A stretch of DNA of 64,000 bases from contig NZ_RMVE01000002.1 in assembly GCF_003865345.1 (NCBI RefSeq), forward strand, positions 496,001 to 560,000, written 5' to 3'. This document shows, one piece after another, positions 37,491 to 47,109 of the stretch; position 1 is the stretch's first letter; each line of letters starts with the position of its first letter. The stretch comes from Nonlabens xiamenensis. Lineage in GTDB: Bacteria; Bacteroidota; Bacteroidia; Flavobacteriales; Flavobacteriaceae. The translations under genes and the position numbers were made by a program. A model generated the notes under the pieces. It was not told the DNA's origin and ran no database searches. It saw only the letters and a list, made by a program, of their open reading frames with translations.

Positions 37491-38072
37491 ATGAATTTTT
37501 TCAGATTCATCTTTACCAAAACCTTTTGGATCCAAATACTGATTGCAGCGGTAGTCACTGTTCTGTTGTGTTTTGCCTATTTATTTTGGTTGGATTGGTA
37601 TACCAACCACGACCAGCGCATTCAGGTTCCTGACTTAAAAAAAATGTCTCTGACGGTTGTAGATGAAAAACTGGAAGAACTGGAACTGCGTCGCAAAATC
37701 ATCGACAGCACGAGTTACAATCCTGACTTCCCACCAAGATCAGTGATCGAACAAGATCCTGCTCCAGGTAAATTTGTCAAAGAGAACCGCCAAATTTATA
37801 TTAAGCTCAACCCTTCAGGATATGGTAAGATTGCCGTGCCCAACTTGATTTATAAAACAAAACGACAAGCGGTACCTACCCTCGAGGCCTTGGGTTTCAA
37901 AGTGGGTGAAATTACCTACAAGCCCAACATTGCTGAAGGCACCGTGCTGGAAATGCGCTATGAAGGTGAAAAATTGGAACCTGGAACAAAACTCAGTAAA
38001 ACTTCTGTGATTGACCTTGTACTGGCCGATGGGAACCGCCCTGGTACCTATGATAATGATGCAGATGAGTGA
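37491..38072 (+). CDS. PASTA-domain membrane protein
   Basis: 193 aa. One membrane helix near residues 13-33 (IQILIAAVVTVLLCFAYLFWL), then two to three PASTA repeats (RIQVPDLKKMSLTVVDEKLEEL; IAVPNLIYKTKRQAVPTLEALGF). PASTA domains bind peptidoglycan or muropeptides. There is no kinase domain. Overlaps rluD by eight nt; the pair sits next to ddl, consistent with a cell-wall link. Confidence 0.88.
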   Translation: MNFFRFIFTKTFWIQILIAAVVTVLLCFAYLFWLDWYTNHDQRIQVPDLKKMSLTVVDEKLEELELRRKIIDSTSYNPDFPPRSVIEQDPAPGKFVKENRQIYIKLNPSGYGKIAVPNLIYKTKRQAVPTLEALGFKVGEITYKPNIAEGTVLEMRYEGEKLEPGTKLSKTSVIDLVLADGNRPGTYDNDADE

Positions 38073-39114
38073 ACATTCTGATTTTGAAGAGGAAGTGGAT
38101 GATGTAGAAGACTCCAAATACGAGCACCACCACTTTATAGCTGGAAAGGAGCAAAAACCATTAAGGGTCGATAAGTTCTTGATGAATTTTATAGAGAATG
38201 CGACCCGAAACAAAATTCAGCAAGGTATCAAGGATGGAGCCGTTACAGTAAATGACCAGGTGGTCAAAGCCAACTACAAGGTGAAGCCCCTGGATGAAAT
38301 AAGTGTCTCATTTGAGCACCCACCCCACGAACTACTTCTGGTCCCAGAGGATTTAAACCTCAACATCATTTATGAAGACGACCATTTATGTGTGGTAAAT
38401 AAACCTGCGGGCATGGTCGTACATCCGGGTCACGGAAATTATTCAGGCACCTTGATCAACGGACTAATCCATCATTTTGAAAATTTACCCAATAACTCAA
38501 GTAACCGACCTGGATTAGTACATCGGATTGATAAAGATACCAGCGGTCTTTTGGTAGTCGCCAAAACCGAACATGCAATGTCCCATCTTTCGGCCCAGTT
38601 TGCTGCTAAAACCAGTTCCAGGGAATATATCGCCATCGTATGGGGCGATTTTGAAGAAACTAAAGGGACGGTTGAGGGGAATATTGGCCGTCATCCTAAA
38701 AATCGCCTACAGAACGCAGTCTGGAGTGGTGAGGATGCAAATAAAGGAAAACCTGCGGTTACCCACTATGAGGTAGTGGAAGATTTGGGTTATGTTTCTG
38801 TGGTGAAATGTCGTCTGGAAACGGGACGTACCCATCAGATCAGGGTACATATGAAACATATCGGACATACATTATTTAACGACGAGCGATACGGTGGGGA
38901 CCGAATACTTAAAGGTACCAATTTCAGTAAGTACAAGCAGTTTGTAGACAACTGTTTTAAAATCTTGCCACGTCAGGCGCTGCACGCCAAAACCTTAGGA
39001 TTTGAACATCCGGACACCAAGCAATGGATGAGCTTTGACAGTGAAATTCCAGAAGACATGTTACAATGTATGGAACGCTGGCGGGTTTATGCTACCCATG
39101 CTAAGGAAAATTAA
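38065..39114 (+). CDS. 23S rRNA pseudouridine synthase, RluD family
   Basis: 349 aa from ATG 38065 (MSEHSDFEEEV); further ATGs lie just upstream inside the PASTA gene. S4 RNA-binding domain (LRVDKFLMNFIENATRNKIQQGI) and catalytic motif HRIDKDTSGLLVVAKT with the nucleophilic aspartate, then GRTHQIRVHMKHIGHTL. Likely RluD type acting on helix 69, but RluC cannot be excluded. Confidence 0.9.
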   Translation: MSEHSDFEEEVDDVEDSKYEHHHFIAGKEQKPLRVDKFLMNFIENATRNKIQQGIKDGAVTVNDQVVKANYKVKPLDEISVSFEHPPHELLLVPEDLNLNIIYEDDHLCVVNKPAGMVVHPGHGNYSGTLINGLIHHFENLPNNSSNRPGLVHRIDKDTSGLLVVAKTEHAMSHLSAQFAAKTSSREYIAIVWGDFEETKGTVEGNIGRHPKNRLQNAVWSGEDANKGKPAVTHYEVVEDLGYVSVVKCRLETGRTHQIRVHMKHIGHTLFNDERYGGDRILKGTNFSKYKQFVDNCFKILPRQALHAKTLGFEHPDTKQWMSFDSEIPEDMLQCMERWRVYATHAKEN

Positions 39115-39289
39115 AGGCCAGTCAAGACTTCAATCAAGGCAAAATTTAAGCTCTTCATTGTACAAATGCCGCCTTCCTTCTTCCTTGAACCCGGATCGCC
39201 ATGCTTTTGGGCTCAACTACATTAATTAATTGCAAATTTATCGTGCTGTCCGAGCAGGCTAATGTATTTTTAACTCAATTACAAAATTC
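39115..39289. other. Intergenic stretch without a recognised gene
   Basis: 175 nt between rluD and yaaA. I see no stable hairpin and no convincing ORF; a weak TATTTTTA at 39265-39272 could be the yaaA -7 element. Confidence 0.5.
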
Positions 39290-40051
39290 ATGAAAATACT
39301 TCTGTCGCCCGCCAAGTCATTGGACTATGAAAGCCCTTTACCTACACAACGAGGTACGCAACCTAAATTTGCAGAAGATGCTATCCAAATCAATCGCAAG
39401 TTGGAACGAATGAGCAAAAAAGAAGTCTCTGAACTCATGAGTATTTCAGATAAGTTGGCTGATCTGAACTATCAACGCTACAAAGACTTTGAGGAATCTT
39501 TTGATAAGAAAAATTCGCGGCCAGCCATCTATGCTTTTGCAGGAGATGTGTATACAGGCTTTGACGCCTATAGCCTGGACGAGAAATTGCTAGATGATGC
39601 GCAGGATAAAATCCGCATACTATCCGGTATGTATGGTTATTTGCGCGCCTTGGACCTGATTCAACCCTATAGACTGGAAATGGGCACTCAGCTGCCGATC
39701 AATAAACGCGAAGATCTATACGATTATTGGCGCGATAAGATCACTCCTACCTTGAATAAGGAGATAGAAGAAGGTGAGCTGTTGGTCAACCTGGCCAGCA
39801 ATGAATATTTTAAAGCCATTGATAAAAAGAAGCAGAAAGGAAAACTTGTTTCGCCAGTCTTTAAAGATTATAAAAACGGCAAACTGAAGATTATTTCTTT
39901 TTATGCTAAAAAAGCCCGTGGTACCATGGCGAGATACTTGGTAGAATCAAAGGCTGAGAGTCTGGATGATATCAAAGGCTTTACAGGTGATGGTTATCAA
40001 TTCTCTGCTTCGGACACCCAAAAAGAGCACGAGCCTGTTTTCACCAGATAA
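39290..40051 (+). CDS. yaaA: Peroxide stress protein YaaA (UPF0246)
   Basis: 253 aa. [18 protein letters not shown] at the N-terminus and [26 protein letters not shown] near the C-terminus are diagnostic. In E. coli YaaA limits free iron and protects DNA from hydrogen peroxide. Single gene, convergent with the epimerase gene. Confidence 0.93.
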   Translation: MKILLSPAKSLDYESPLPTQRGTQPKFAEDAIQINRKLERMSKKEVSELMSISDKLADLNYQRYKDFEESFDKKNSRPAIYAFAGDVYTGFDAYSLDEKLLDDAQDKIRILSGMYGYLRALDLIQPYRLEMGTQLPINKREDLYDYWRDKITPTLNKEIEEGELLVNLASNEYFKAIDKKKQKGKLVSPVFKDYKNGKLKIISFYAKKARGTMARYLVESKAESLDDIKGFTGDGYQFSASDTQKEHEPVFTR

Positions 40052-40113
40052 ACATATTTCATTTTAAGCTTGTTCCACACCTAGGAGTAGAACTTGTCCC
40101 TGAGCAATTCATA

Positions 40114-41001
40114 TTACAACAGCTTTAGCCTAAAGGTAGTTTGGACAGCAGCTCCTGGTTCAAGGATTTCCAACCCTTCCCCGTTGTTAAAAGCGTCTAC
40201 ACCGCCTGACATAGGCTCAATGGCTATAACATGGTCATAAGGAGGCCGATAGAGCTGTAGATAGGCTTCTGGTGAATCGGTAGTGAGTTCCAATTGGTAG
40301 GTGGGTGCAATCAGTCTTACCGAATTATCGGTCAAATGATAACCGTCATCCAGCATTTTACCCTGGAGTTCCATTGGATTTGTATCTATGGCCGGTTCAG
40401 ATCCTACTGGTAATTGCCTACTGTCGTAAATAAAATGCTGGTCGGCATTGAATGCTAACTGACAGGCATCAACATCAGAAACATAAAAGTAGGGATGCCA
40501 ACCTAAAGTAAAAGGAAAAGCCTGTTTTCCAGTATTTACTGCTTTCATTTCAAGCTCCAAAGAGCCTGCTCTCCAAGTATATGTTAGAATAATATCAAAA
40601 CTAAAAGGAAAGCCATCGGCGCCAGCAAAACTTGAAGCCAATTCCACTTGCACTGAATTTTCGGTACATACTTCATTAAAAACCTCAAATTGTTGCTTGC
40701 AGACAAAACCATGAAGCGCATTATGAAACTCAGGATCGTTGATCTGCATTTGGTATTCGCTTTCGCGAAAGCGATATTTACCATCTTTGATCCGGTTGAC
40801 AAAAGGAAACAATATGGCCGATGGGTAAGTAACTTCATAAGTCATACCGTCCACAGGCTGAATGAGCTTATGACCCGCCAATTGTAATTCCTGAAGGCTT
40901 CCGCCTTGATGCAAGCTGATCCTACCTATCAATTCTTGATGTTTATCCTTTATCAGTAACTGCGGAAGATGATGATGCGTGGTACGTTCTGTTTTGTACA
41001 T
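40114..41001 (-). CDS. Aldose 1-epimerase family protein
   Basis: 295 aa. Beta-sandwich mutarotase fold: FTLGWHPYFYVSDVDACQLAF carries the conserved histidine and IEPMSGGVDAFNNGEGLEILEPG the usual catalytic-end region. Acts on sugars or sugar phosphates; substrate not determined. The palindrome at 40758-40773 encodes GKYRFRESEY. It may be transcribed with valS and the two small genes upstream (119-nt gap). Confidence 0.85.
   Translation of the reverse strand: MYKTERTTHHHLPQLLIKDKHQELIGRISLHQGGSLQELQLAGHKLIQPVDGMTYEVTYPSAILFPFVNRIKDGKYRFRESEYQMQINDPEFHNALHGFVCKQQFEVFNEVCTENSVQVELASSFAGADGFPFSFDIILTYTWRAGSLELEMKAVNTGKQAFPFTLGWHPYFYVSDVDACQLAFNADQHFIYDSRQLPVGSEPAIDTNPMELQGKMLDDGYHLTDNSVRLIAPTYQLELTTDSPEAYLQLYRPPYDHVIAIEPMSGGVDAFNNGEGLEILEPGAAVQTTFRLKLL
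40758..40773. repeat. Dispersed palindrome copy (in aldose epimerase gene)
   Basis: CGCTTTCGCGAAAGCG in the frame giving R-F-R-E-S. Confidence 0.9.
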
Positions 41002-41120
41002 GGATTATTGGGATGTCAATTGGATCATCTTTGAAATGCTCTAGGCCTATATCTAACATCAAAACTCAGAGGTACACCGCCTTAGTTTTATCAATTAGAC
41101 ATTGGGAATTACTCTCGCTA

Positions 41121-41210
41121 TTATTCCTTTCTCCAAACATAAATCGCCAAGACAATCAAGCAGAGAAAAACAGCGATCATAACGATCGCGATGGTATTGA
41201 TAGGGTTCAT
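41121..41210 (-). CDS. 29-aa predicted membrane microprotein B
   Basis: ATG 41208-41210 to TAA 41121-41123: MNPINTIAIVMIAVFLCLIV, then LAIYVWRKE. A single hydrophobic helix with a positive C-terminal end (N-out topology predicted). The ATG begins on the base next to the stop of microprotein A, a strong hint of coupled translation. Small size and no family known to me; loosely recalls small transporter or oxidase subunits. Not proved to be expressed. Confidence 0.5.
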   Translation of the reverse strand: MNPINTIAIVMIAVFLCLIVLAIYVWRKE

Positions 41211-41330
41211 CTAATCCTTTGTTTTTTTAAGCAAATATTTCATCAACCAGATCACTGCCAGCACCAAGAGCACAACGCCTATGGTGCTTGCCAGTAGAAC
41301 GCTTAGAGCGATGTTGTCGGTTTCATTCAT
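41211..41330 (-). CDS. 39-aa predicted membrane microprotein A
   Basis: ATG 41328-41330 to TAG 41211-41213: MNETDNIALSVLLASTIGVV, then a hydrophobic run ending LMKYLLKKTKD. The ATG overlaps the valS stop as TAATG, the same arrangement as rpsQ-rplN and rplC-rplD here. Acidic N-terminus, one helix, basic C-terminus. Function unknown. Confidence 0.55.
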   Translation of the reverse strand: MNETDNIALSVLLASTIGVVLLVLAVIWLMKYLLKKTKD

Positions 41331-43960
41331 TACTGCAGTGCTTTGATACTGGACTCCAAGGTTTCGATTTTAGCCAATGCATCAGCCTCCTTCTTTTTTT
41401 CCATGGCGACGACTTGTTCAGGCGCATTGCCTACAAATCGCTCATTACCCAGTTTTTTCTGCACTCCTTTAAGGAAGCCTTTGGCTCGTTGCAATTCTGC
41501 ATTGAGTTTTTCAAGTTCTGCCGTTACATCAATATTTCCTTCTAAGGGAATGAAATATTCATTGGATTTAACCCTGTAACTGGCAGCACCGCCCACTTGC
41601 TTTTCTACAACTTCAATACGATCGACATTCCCCATCTTTTTAATGAGCAAATCGTAACGACTGTCCAGATTTTCATTATTGATGTGCATCAGATCAATGC
41701 TATTTTTAAAGCTGATCTGCTTATCCTTACGTACATTTCTAATACCAGAAATGACATCTTGTATCAATTCAAAGTCGGACAACAGCGCCTTGTCAATGTC
41801 ACCGACACTGGGCCAGGTATTCACACAAAGTGCCTGTGCTGGGGTACGTTCTTTTATAGCTTGCCACAATTCTTCGGTAATGAATGGCGTAAACGGATGC
41901 ATGAGTCTCAAGTTGTCCTCTAACAAAGCGATCACCTGTGATAATGTCTTCTGATCAATCGGCTGTTGGTATTCTGGCTTTATAATCTCGAGCAACCATC
42001 CGCAAAAATCATCAAAGATCAGTTTATATCCTGTCATCAACACGTCGCTGATGCGGTATTTGCTGTAATGATCCTCCATTGTGGCCAGCACCTGATTAAA
42101 TTTACTTTTATACCAAGAAATTCCCTGAGCGCTATGCTGGGGTTGTTCAAGTTTCGGATCTACTTCCCAACCTTCAATCAATCTGTAAGCGTTCCAGATC
42201 TTATTGACAAATCCTTTCCCCTGCTGACAAAGATCTTCATCAAACATAATGTCATTTCCTGCACTGGCACTGAGTAAGAGTCCAACTCTTACACCGTCGG
42301 CACCGTACTGATCAAGAAGCTTTAGCGCATCTGGAGAGTTACCCAAAGATTTTGACATCTTGCGACGTTGTTTATCCCTCACCAGTCCCGTCAGATAAAC
42401 CTTTTCAAATGGTTTCTCGTCCCTTAACTCATAACCCGCCACAATCATACGCGCGACCCAGAAGAATAAGATATCCGGTCCAGTAACCAAATCTCTGGTA
42501 GGATAATAGTAATTGATCTCCTCATTTTCTGGTTCTAGCACCCCATTAAAAACACTGATCGGCCACAGCCAGCTAGAAAACCAAGTATCCAACACATCCA
42601 CTTCTTGCCTGAGGTCAGTTGCTTCTAGAGATGTATTGTTGGTTCGCTTTCGCGAAAGCGATACCGCCTCTTCCAAACTTTCTGCAACGACAAAATCCTC
42701 TTTTCCATCCCCATAGTAATAAGCAGGTATACGCTGACCCCACATGAGCTGACGACTGATATTCCAGTCGCGCACATTTTCCATCCAGTGAAAGTAGGTG
42801 CTTTTAAACTTGGGCGGTAACAATTCTATAATGTCCTCTTTGACTGCCTTGATGGCTGGCTGAGCCAGGTCCTCCATTTTAAGAAACCATTGGTCGGAAA
42901 GTCTGGGCTCGATCACGGCTTTGGTACGCTCACTGGTACCCACTTTATGTACGTGGTCTTCTTTCTTAATGAGGTAACCTTTTTCTTCCAATTCGACGGC
43001 TATTTCCTTGCGCACCACAAATCTGTCTTTACCCTCATAATGCAATCCATTACTATTAAGACTTGCATCTGGATTAAAAATATCTACCACATCCAACTGA
43101 TGAGTTTGTCCGATCTTCTGGTCATTTTCGTCATGGGCAGGAGTAATTTTCAGCGCGCCTGTCCCAAATTCCATATCTACATATTCATCGGCAATCACTG
43201 GAATCTCTCGATTGACGATCGGGACGATCACCGTTTTTCCCACCAAATGAGTATAACGCTCGTCTTCTGGGTGAACACAAATCGCAGTATCTCCTAAAAT
43301 AGTCTCAGGTCGGGTGGTAGCAATGGTAATATGTTCATCACTGTCCTTGATGGAATAATTGAGGTGATATAAATGGCCGTTGCGTTCTTCATAGATTACC
43401 TCTTCGTCGCTCAACGTAGTCTTTGCTTCTGGATCCCAATTCACCATACGGTATCCGCGGTAAATCATTCCTTTGTTATAAAGATCAACAAAGACTTTGA
43501 TCACTGAAGCAGACATATCCTCATCCATAGTGAATTTGGTACGCGACCAATCACAGCTAGCACCTAACTTCTTGAGTTGTTCCAGAATCACTCCACCATA
43601 CTCGTGGGTCCAATCCCAGGCATGTTTCAAAAACTCCTCACGGCTCAAATCATTTTTATCAATACCTTGGTCTTTGAGTTTTTTGACCACTTTGGCCTCA
43701 GTAGCAATGGACGCATGATCTGTTCCAGGCACCCAACAAGCGTTATAACCCTTGAGTCGGGCACGCCTGATCAATACATCTTGAATTGTATTATTGAGCA
43801 TGTGTCCCATATGCAAAACTCCAGTTACATTGGGTGGTGGTATCACAATGGTATAACTTTCTCTCTCATCAGGCACTGAACGGAAAAAATTTTTGTCCAT
43901 CCAGTATTGATACCATTTTTCTTCTGTAGAAATTGAGTCGTATTGTGGGGCTAAAGGCAT
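41330..43960 (-). CDS. valS: Valine--tRNA ligase
   Basis: 876 aa. Class I synthetase: HMGHM (HIGH motif) in PPPNVTGVLHMGHMLNNT, KMSKSLGN, editing domain with ATTRPETILGDTAICVHPEDERY, and a C-terminal coiled coil (AELEKLNAELQRAKGFLKGV). I start at ATG 43958-43960 (MPLAPQYDS); the longer frame begins at a TTG that lies within the predicted -7 box at 43988-43995. The palindrome at 42645-42660 encodes SLSRKRTN in an insertion before LRQEVDVLDTWFSSWLWP. Confidence 0.96.
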   Translation of the reverse strand: MPLAPQYDSISTEEKWYQYWMDKNFFRSVPDERESYTIVIPPPNVTGVLHMGHMLNNTIQDVLIRRARLKGYNACWVPGTDHASIATEAKVVKKLKDQGIDKNDLSREEFLKHAWDWTHEYGGVILEQLKKLGASCDWSRTKFTMDEDMSASVIKVFVDLYNKGMIYRGYRMVNWDPEAKTTLSDEEVIYEERNGHLYHLNYSIKDSDEHITIATTRPETILGDTAICVHPEDERYTHLVGKTVIVPIVNREIPVIADEYVDMEFGTGALKITPAHDENDQKIGQTHQLDVVDIFNPDASLNSNGLHYEGKDRFVVRKEIAVELEEKGYLIKKEDHVHKVGTSERTKAVIEPRLSDQWFLKMEDLAQPAIKAVKEDIIELLPPKFKSTYFHWMENVRDWNISRQLMWGQRIPAYYYGDGKEDFVVAESLEEAVSLSRKRTNNTSLEATDLRQEVDVLDTWFSSWLWPISVFNGVLEPENEEINYYYPTRDLVTGPDILFFWVARMIVAGYELRDEKPFEKVYLTGLVRDKQRRKMSKSLGNSPDALKLLDQYGADGVRVGLLLSASAGNDIMFDEDLCQQGKGFVNKIWNAYRLIEGWEVDPKLEQPQHSAQGISWYKSKFNQVLATMEDHYSKYRISDVLMTGYKLIFDDFCGWLLEIIKPEYQQPIDQKTLSQVIALLEDNLRLMHPFTPFITEELWQAIKERTPAQALCVNTWPSVGDIDKALLSDFELIQDVISGIRNVRKDKQISFKNSIDLMHINNENLDSRYDLLIKKMGNVDRIEVVEKQVGGAASYRVKSNEYFIPLEGNIDVTAELEKLNAELQRAKGFLKGVQKKLGNERFVGNAPEQVVAMEKKKEADALAKIETLESSIKALQ
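42645..42660. repeat. Dispersed palindrome copy (in valS)
   Basis: CGCTTTCGCGAAAGCG in the frame giving L-S-R-K-R. Confidence 0.9.
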
Positions 43961-43987
43961 GTTTGGCTCAGTTTTTGAAAATATCGA

Positions 43988-43995
43988 CAAAAGTA
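43988..43995 (-). promoter_or_regulatory. -7 element of valS
   Basis: TACTTTTG on the minus strand, exact TAnnTTTG; transcription would start near 43982 with a 20-nt leader. No convincing -33 TTTG. Supports the ATG at 43960. Confidence 0.45.
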
Positions 43996-44070
43996 CTATT
44001 AACTTAAAAATTACACAGCATTAACAGCCGTTTTAAGCCCAATAGATTACTTTTAACCTTTAATACAAGG

Positions 44071-44466
44071 ATGATGAAAAATGTACTGTTGATTCTGGCG
44101 CTTATGGTTTTAAGCTTTGGCGCACAAGCTCAGGAAAAAAAATCCCTTGATCCTCTGACTACTATCTCATTTGATACTCGGACCATGGATTATGGAACGA
44201 TCACTAAGAATAGCGATGGGATACGCAGCTTTAAGTTCACCAATACTGGGGAAAATCCACTGAAAATTTACCGTATTTATTCCTCCTGTAGTTGCGACAT
44301 CGTATCGCAACCTGAGGAACCAATTGCTCCTGGGGCTAGTAGCGAGATCAAGGTAAAATACGATACGATGAAAGTAGGACCCATTGTAAAAACTATTACA
44401 GTTTATGCCAATATCGAGGACAAATTGGTTCCTTTGCGTATGAAAGGTAAAGTCGTTGATCCTTAA
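44071..44466 (+). CDS. DUF1573 domain protein
   Basis: 131 aa, exported (signal peptide LILALMVLSFGAQAQE). DUF1573 Ig-like domain: MDYGTITKNSDGIRSFKFTNTGENPL and the conserved YSSCSCDIV cysteines followed by PIAPGASSEIKVKYD. Periplasmic protein of unknown role, very common in Bacteroidota. ATG at 44071 or 44074. Divergent from valS; ends 7 nt from the convergent peptidase-like gene. Confidence 0.88.
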   Translation: MMKNVLLILALMVLSFGAQAQEKKSLDPLTTISFDTRTMDYGTITKNSDGIRSFKFTNTGENPLKIYRIYSSCSCDIVSQPEEPIAPGASSEIKVKYDTMKVGPIVKTITVYANIEDKLVPLRMKGKVVDP

Positions 44467-44473
44467 ATCTTAT

Positions 44474-45844
44474 TCACTCGATTAAGGGTGCAAGCCTGAA
44501 CTGTTTTTTGAGCTCAACACCTTGACGCGTCAATTTCAATCTTATTTTTTTTCCAGGATTGTGTTTAAAAATTTCGGCGATTTCTCCGAGTCCCATGATA
44601 CTGGCATTTCTTCCGTTGATTTTCGTGATAACATCTCCTTCTCGGATATCGACCTTGTCCGCTGGGCTGCCCTTTGTTAACCAATCTACTTCCACAGTCG
44701 GTAGAATTTTATAACTGATGGTAAAAGAGGTAGAAAAACCAGATGCACTGGACATGCCAGAATCAGAGCTGTTATACCCCAAGTTGACGTTTTCACTGGA
44801 CGGAATACTGTTATGATTTTGGGTGACAATTATGGTATTGTCATTTCCATACTTGACATGAATACCAGACATATTATAGTAAAAACCTTGGTCAACTAAC
44901 TTGGCAATAGGCTGGACAAATAACTTGTTATTTTGATAGTCAAATAAAACGTTGGTTCGTCTTAAAATTTCGCCTCCAATGGAACCTTCTTCATACAAAT
45001 CATTTTCACTCGCATTGATTAAGCTTTGGTCGTTGGGAAAAGCGACGGTAGGTTTTTTAAATTCGACACCAGAAAAACTCAATTTTTCTATTTTGCTTCT
45101 CCAACCTTCAATTGGACCACTGACTCCCCATCCCAAATAATCATTAAAACCTCTCTGTGGCTTTGCCAGAGCTGTTGAATCTTCAGCAATCCCATAGTAC
45201 CAGAACGAGCTGCTACTACCTGTATCTAATAATGTATTTACAGTATAGTTTTCACCCGCTTGTTTTACTTCAATTTTTACATACGGTTTATCTCCATGAA
45301 TATCCAGCGGTATCGAATTGTACCTTTTATATCTTCTGGGAATAGCTGTACTGTCTTTATAAAATTTCAATTTTTCACTTTCATAATTGACTTCGACCGC
45401 CAATTTTCTAAATAGATCTGACCCAATTACACCATTGACATCTTCTCCCAACTTTGTATTTATATCAATAGCAGCTGCATCTAAAAAAATAATATGAGCA
45501 TCTTCATTAATTAATTTTCCCAACTTCATCTTATTGCCTTTACTATAAATAGCTTCAATAGGCTCTTCTTGTCCAAAACCTCGAATACTGGTGCGGTAAC
45601 CCTCTTTTATCGTCAAAGAGTCGCCTTGCTTCAAATTGAAAATGATCGTGCGTTTCAATCCCGTATCTACTAAAAATTTCAGATTTAATCCATTGACTTC
45701 GGCTTCAACCTTGATCAGATTGAAACTGAGGTCAAATGATTTTGTAGCTCTTTTCTTTCCATCTATGATACGGAAAGCATCCTGAGACCAGCTCAAACTG
45801 GACAACAACATTAAAAATAGTATGACTAGGGATCTCATCATCAT
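44474..45844 (-). CDS. Retropepsin-like aspartyl protease with C-terminal PDZ domain
   Basis: 456 aa, signal peptide (LVILFLMLLSSLSWSQ). Two retropepsin-type halves: LKFLVDTGLKRTIIF near residue 57 and VNTLLDTGSSSSFWY near residue 204, each with the D-T-G triad, so one chain can supply both catalytic aspartates. The C-terminal PDZ domain (TKGSPADKVDIREGDVITKING) is intact. Probably periplasmic. Three consecutive ATG codons precede RSLVILF, so the exact start is open. Confidence 0.8.
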   Translation of the reverse strand: MMMRSLVILFLMLLSSLSWSQDAFRIIDGKKRATKSFDLSFNLIKVEAEVNGLNLKFLVDTGLKRTIIFNLKQGDSLTIKEGYRTSIRGFGQEEPIEAIYSKGNKMKLGKLINEDAHIIFLDAAAIDINTKLGEDVNGVIGSDLFRKLAVEVNYESEKLKFYKDSTAIPRRYKRYNSIPLDIHGDKPYVKIEVKQAGENYTVNTLLDTGSSSSFWYYGIAEDSTALAKPQRGFNDYLGWGVSGPIEGWRSKIEKLSFSGVEFKKPTVAFPNDQSLINASENDLYEEGSIGGEILRRTNVLFDYQNNKLFVQPIAKLVDQGFYYNMSGIHVKYGNDNTIIVTQNHNSIPSSENVNLGYNSSDSGMSSASGFSTSFTISYKILPTVEVDWLTKGSPADKVDIREGDVITKINGRNASIMGLGEIAEIFKHNPGKKIRLKLTRQGVELKKQFRLAPLIE

Positions 45845-45870
45845 ATAAATATATACAATTGTCTATCCTT

Positions 45871-45901
45871 TTTGGCTTTCCTGACACTTGGCTTACCTTT
45901 G
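45871..45901 (+). promoter_or_regulatory. Promoter of the aminotransferase-murB operon
   Basis: TTTG (45871-45874), 19 nt, TACCTTTG (45894-45901): exact consensus, same -7 sequence as the rpsL promoter. ATG lies 17 nt downstream. Confidence 0.75.
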
Positions 45902-45918
45902 CTTGATAAAAAGAATTC

Positions 45919-47109
45919 ATGCCAAAGATTTCCCATAAAGGACAGCAAATGCCGTCCTCGCCCGTACGTAAACTCGTTCCCTATGCCGAGGCTGCAAAGG
46001 AACGTGGAATCCATATCTACCAACTCAACATTGGTCAACCCGATATTAAAACTCCGCCACAAGCTATCGCTGCGGTTAAAAATACCGACATGGACGTTCT
46101 GGAGTACAGCCATAGTGCCGGTAACCAATCCTACCGTGATAAATTGGTACAGCATTACAACAACAATGGGATGAACCTGAAAAGTGAGCATATCATTGTT
46201 TCCACAGGAGGTAGCGAGGCCTTGCTTTTTGCTATGGGTTCCATTTGCGATTATGGAGACGAGGTCATTATTCCAGAGCCTTTTTATGCCAATTATAATG
46301 GTTTTGCTACCGCAAGTGGAGTGACCGTTCGCCCGATACCTACCAGCATAGACAATAATTTTGCACTACCGGCTATCAGCGAATTTGAAAAGTTGATTAC
46401 CGACAGAACCAAGGCGATCCTAATTTGCAATCCTGGAAATCCTACAGGTTACTTATACACCCAAGAGGAAATGGATCAGTTGACCGAACTCGTACAGAAG
46501 CATGATCTGTTTTTGGTTGCCGATGAAGTTTACAGAGAATTTGCCTATGATGGTCGCCAACACATTTCTGTAATGAACTTGGAAGGATTGGAGGATCACG
46601 CCATTATGGTAGACTCTGTTTCCAAGCGCTACAGTATGTGTGGTGCTCGGGTAGGTTGTATGGTTTCCAAAAATATGGAGGTAATGAACACCGCTATGAA
46701 ATTTGCTCAAGCCAGGCTGAGTCCACCCACTTTTGCACAAATAGCAGCCGAAGCTGCACTGGACACCACTCAAGCTTATTTTGATGAGGTAATTGCCGAA
46801 TACATTGAAAGAAGAGATATCCTCATTCAGGGACTTAAAAAAATTCCTGGGGTCCAAGTGGCCAATCCAGGCGGTGCATTTTATTGTGTGGCCCAACTAC
46901 CTGTAAAGGACACTGACGTTTTTGCCCAATGGTTACTGGAAAATTTCCAGGTAGATAATGAGACGATTATGGTTGCACCTGCTGCAGGATTTTATAGTAC
47001 ACCTGGCGTAGGGAAGAACCAAATACGTATTGCTTATGTGTTGGAAAAGGAATCGCTAAAAAAATCAGTGCAAATTCTAGAAGAAGCACTCAAAGTTTAT
47101 CAGGATTGA
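45919..47109 (+). CDS. PLP-dependent class I/II aminotransferase (aspartate aminotransferase-like)
   Basis: 396 aa. Fold-type I: LNIGQPDIKTPP, PGNPTGYLYTQEEM, VADEVYREFAYDG, and the PLP lysine in SVSKRYSMCGARVG. Closest in character to AspC/AspB of subgroup I; amino acid range unknown. murB follows with a 4-nt overlap. Confidence 0.88.
   Translation: MPKISHKGQQMPSSPVRKLVPYAEAAKERGIHIYQLNIGQPDIKTPPQAIAAVKNTDMDVLEYSHSAGNQSYRDKLVQHYNNNGMNLKSEHIIVSTGGSEALLFAMGSICDYGDEVIIPEPFYANYNGFATASGVTVRPIPTSIDNNFALPAISEFEKLITDRTKAILICNPGNPTGYLYTQEEMDQLTELVQKHDLFLVADEVYREFAYDGRQHISVMNLEGLEDHAIMVDSVSKRYSMCGARVGCMVSKNMEVMNTAMKFAQARLSPPTFAQIAAEAALDTTQAYFDEVIAEYIERRDILIQGLKKIPGVQVANPGGAFYCVAQLPVKDTDVFAQWLLENFQVDNETIMVAPAAGFYSTPGVGKNQIRIAYVLEKESLKKSVQILEEALKVYQD

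Noticed and set aside
41013-41297. Plus-strand frame of 94 codons opposite the microprotein genes
   Set aside because: No family resemblance; the minus-strand frames have exact coupling and membrane-helix character.
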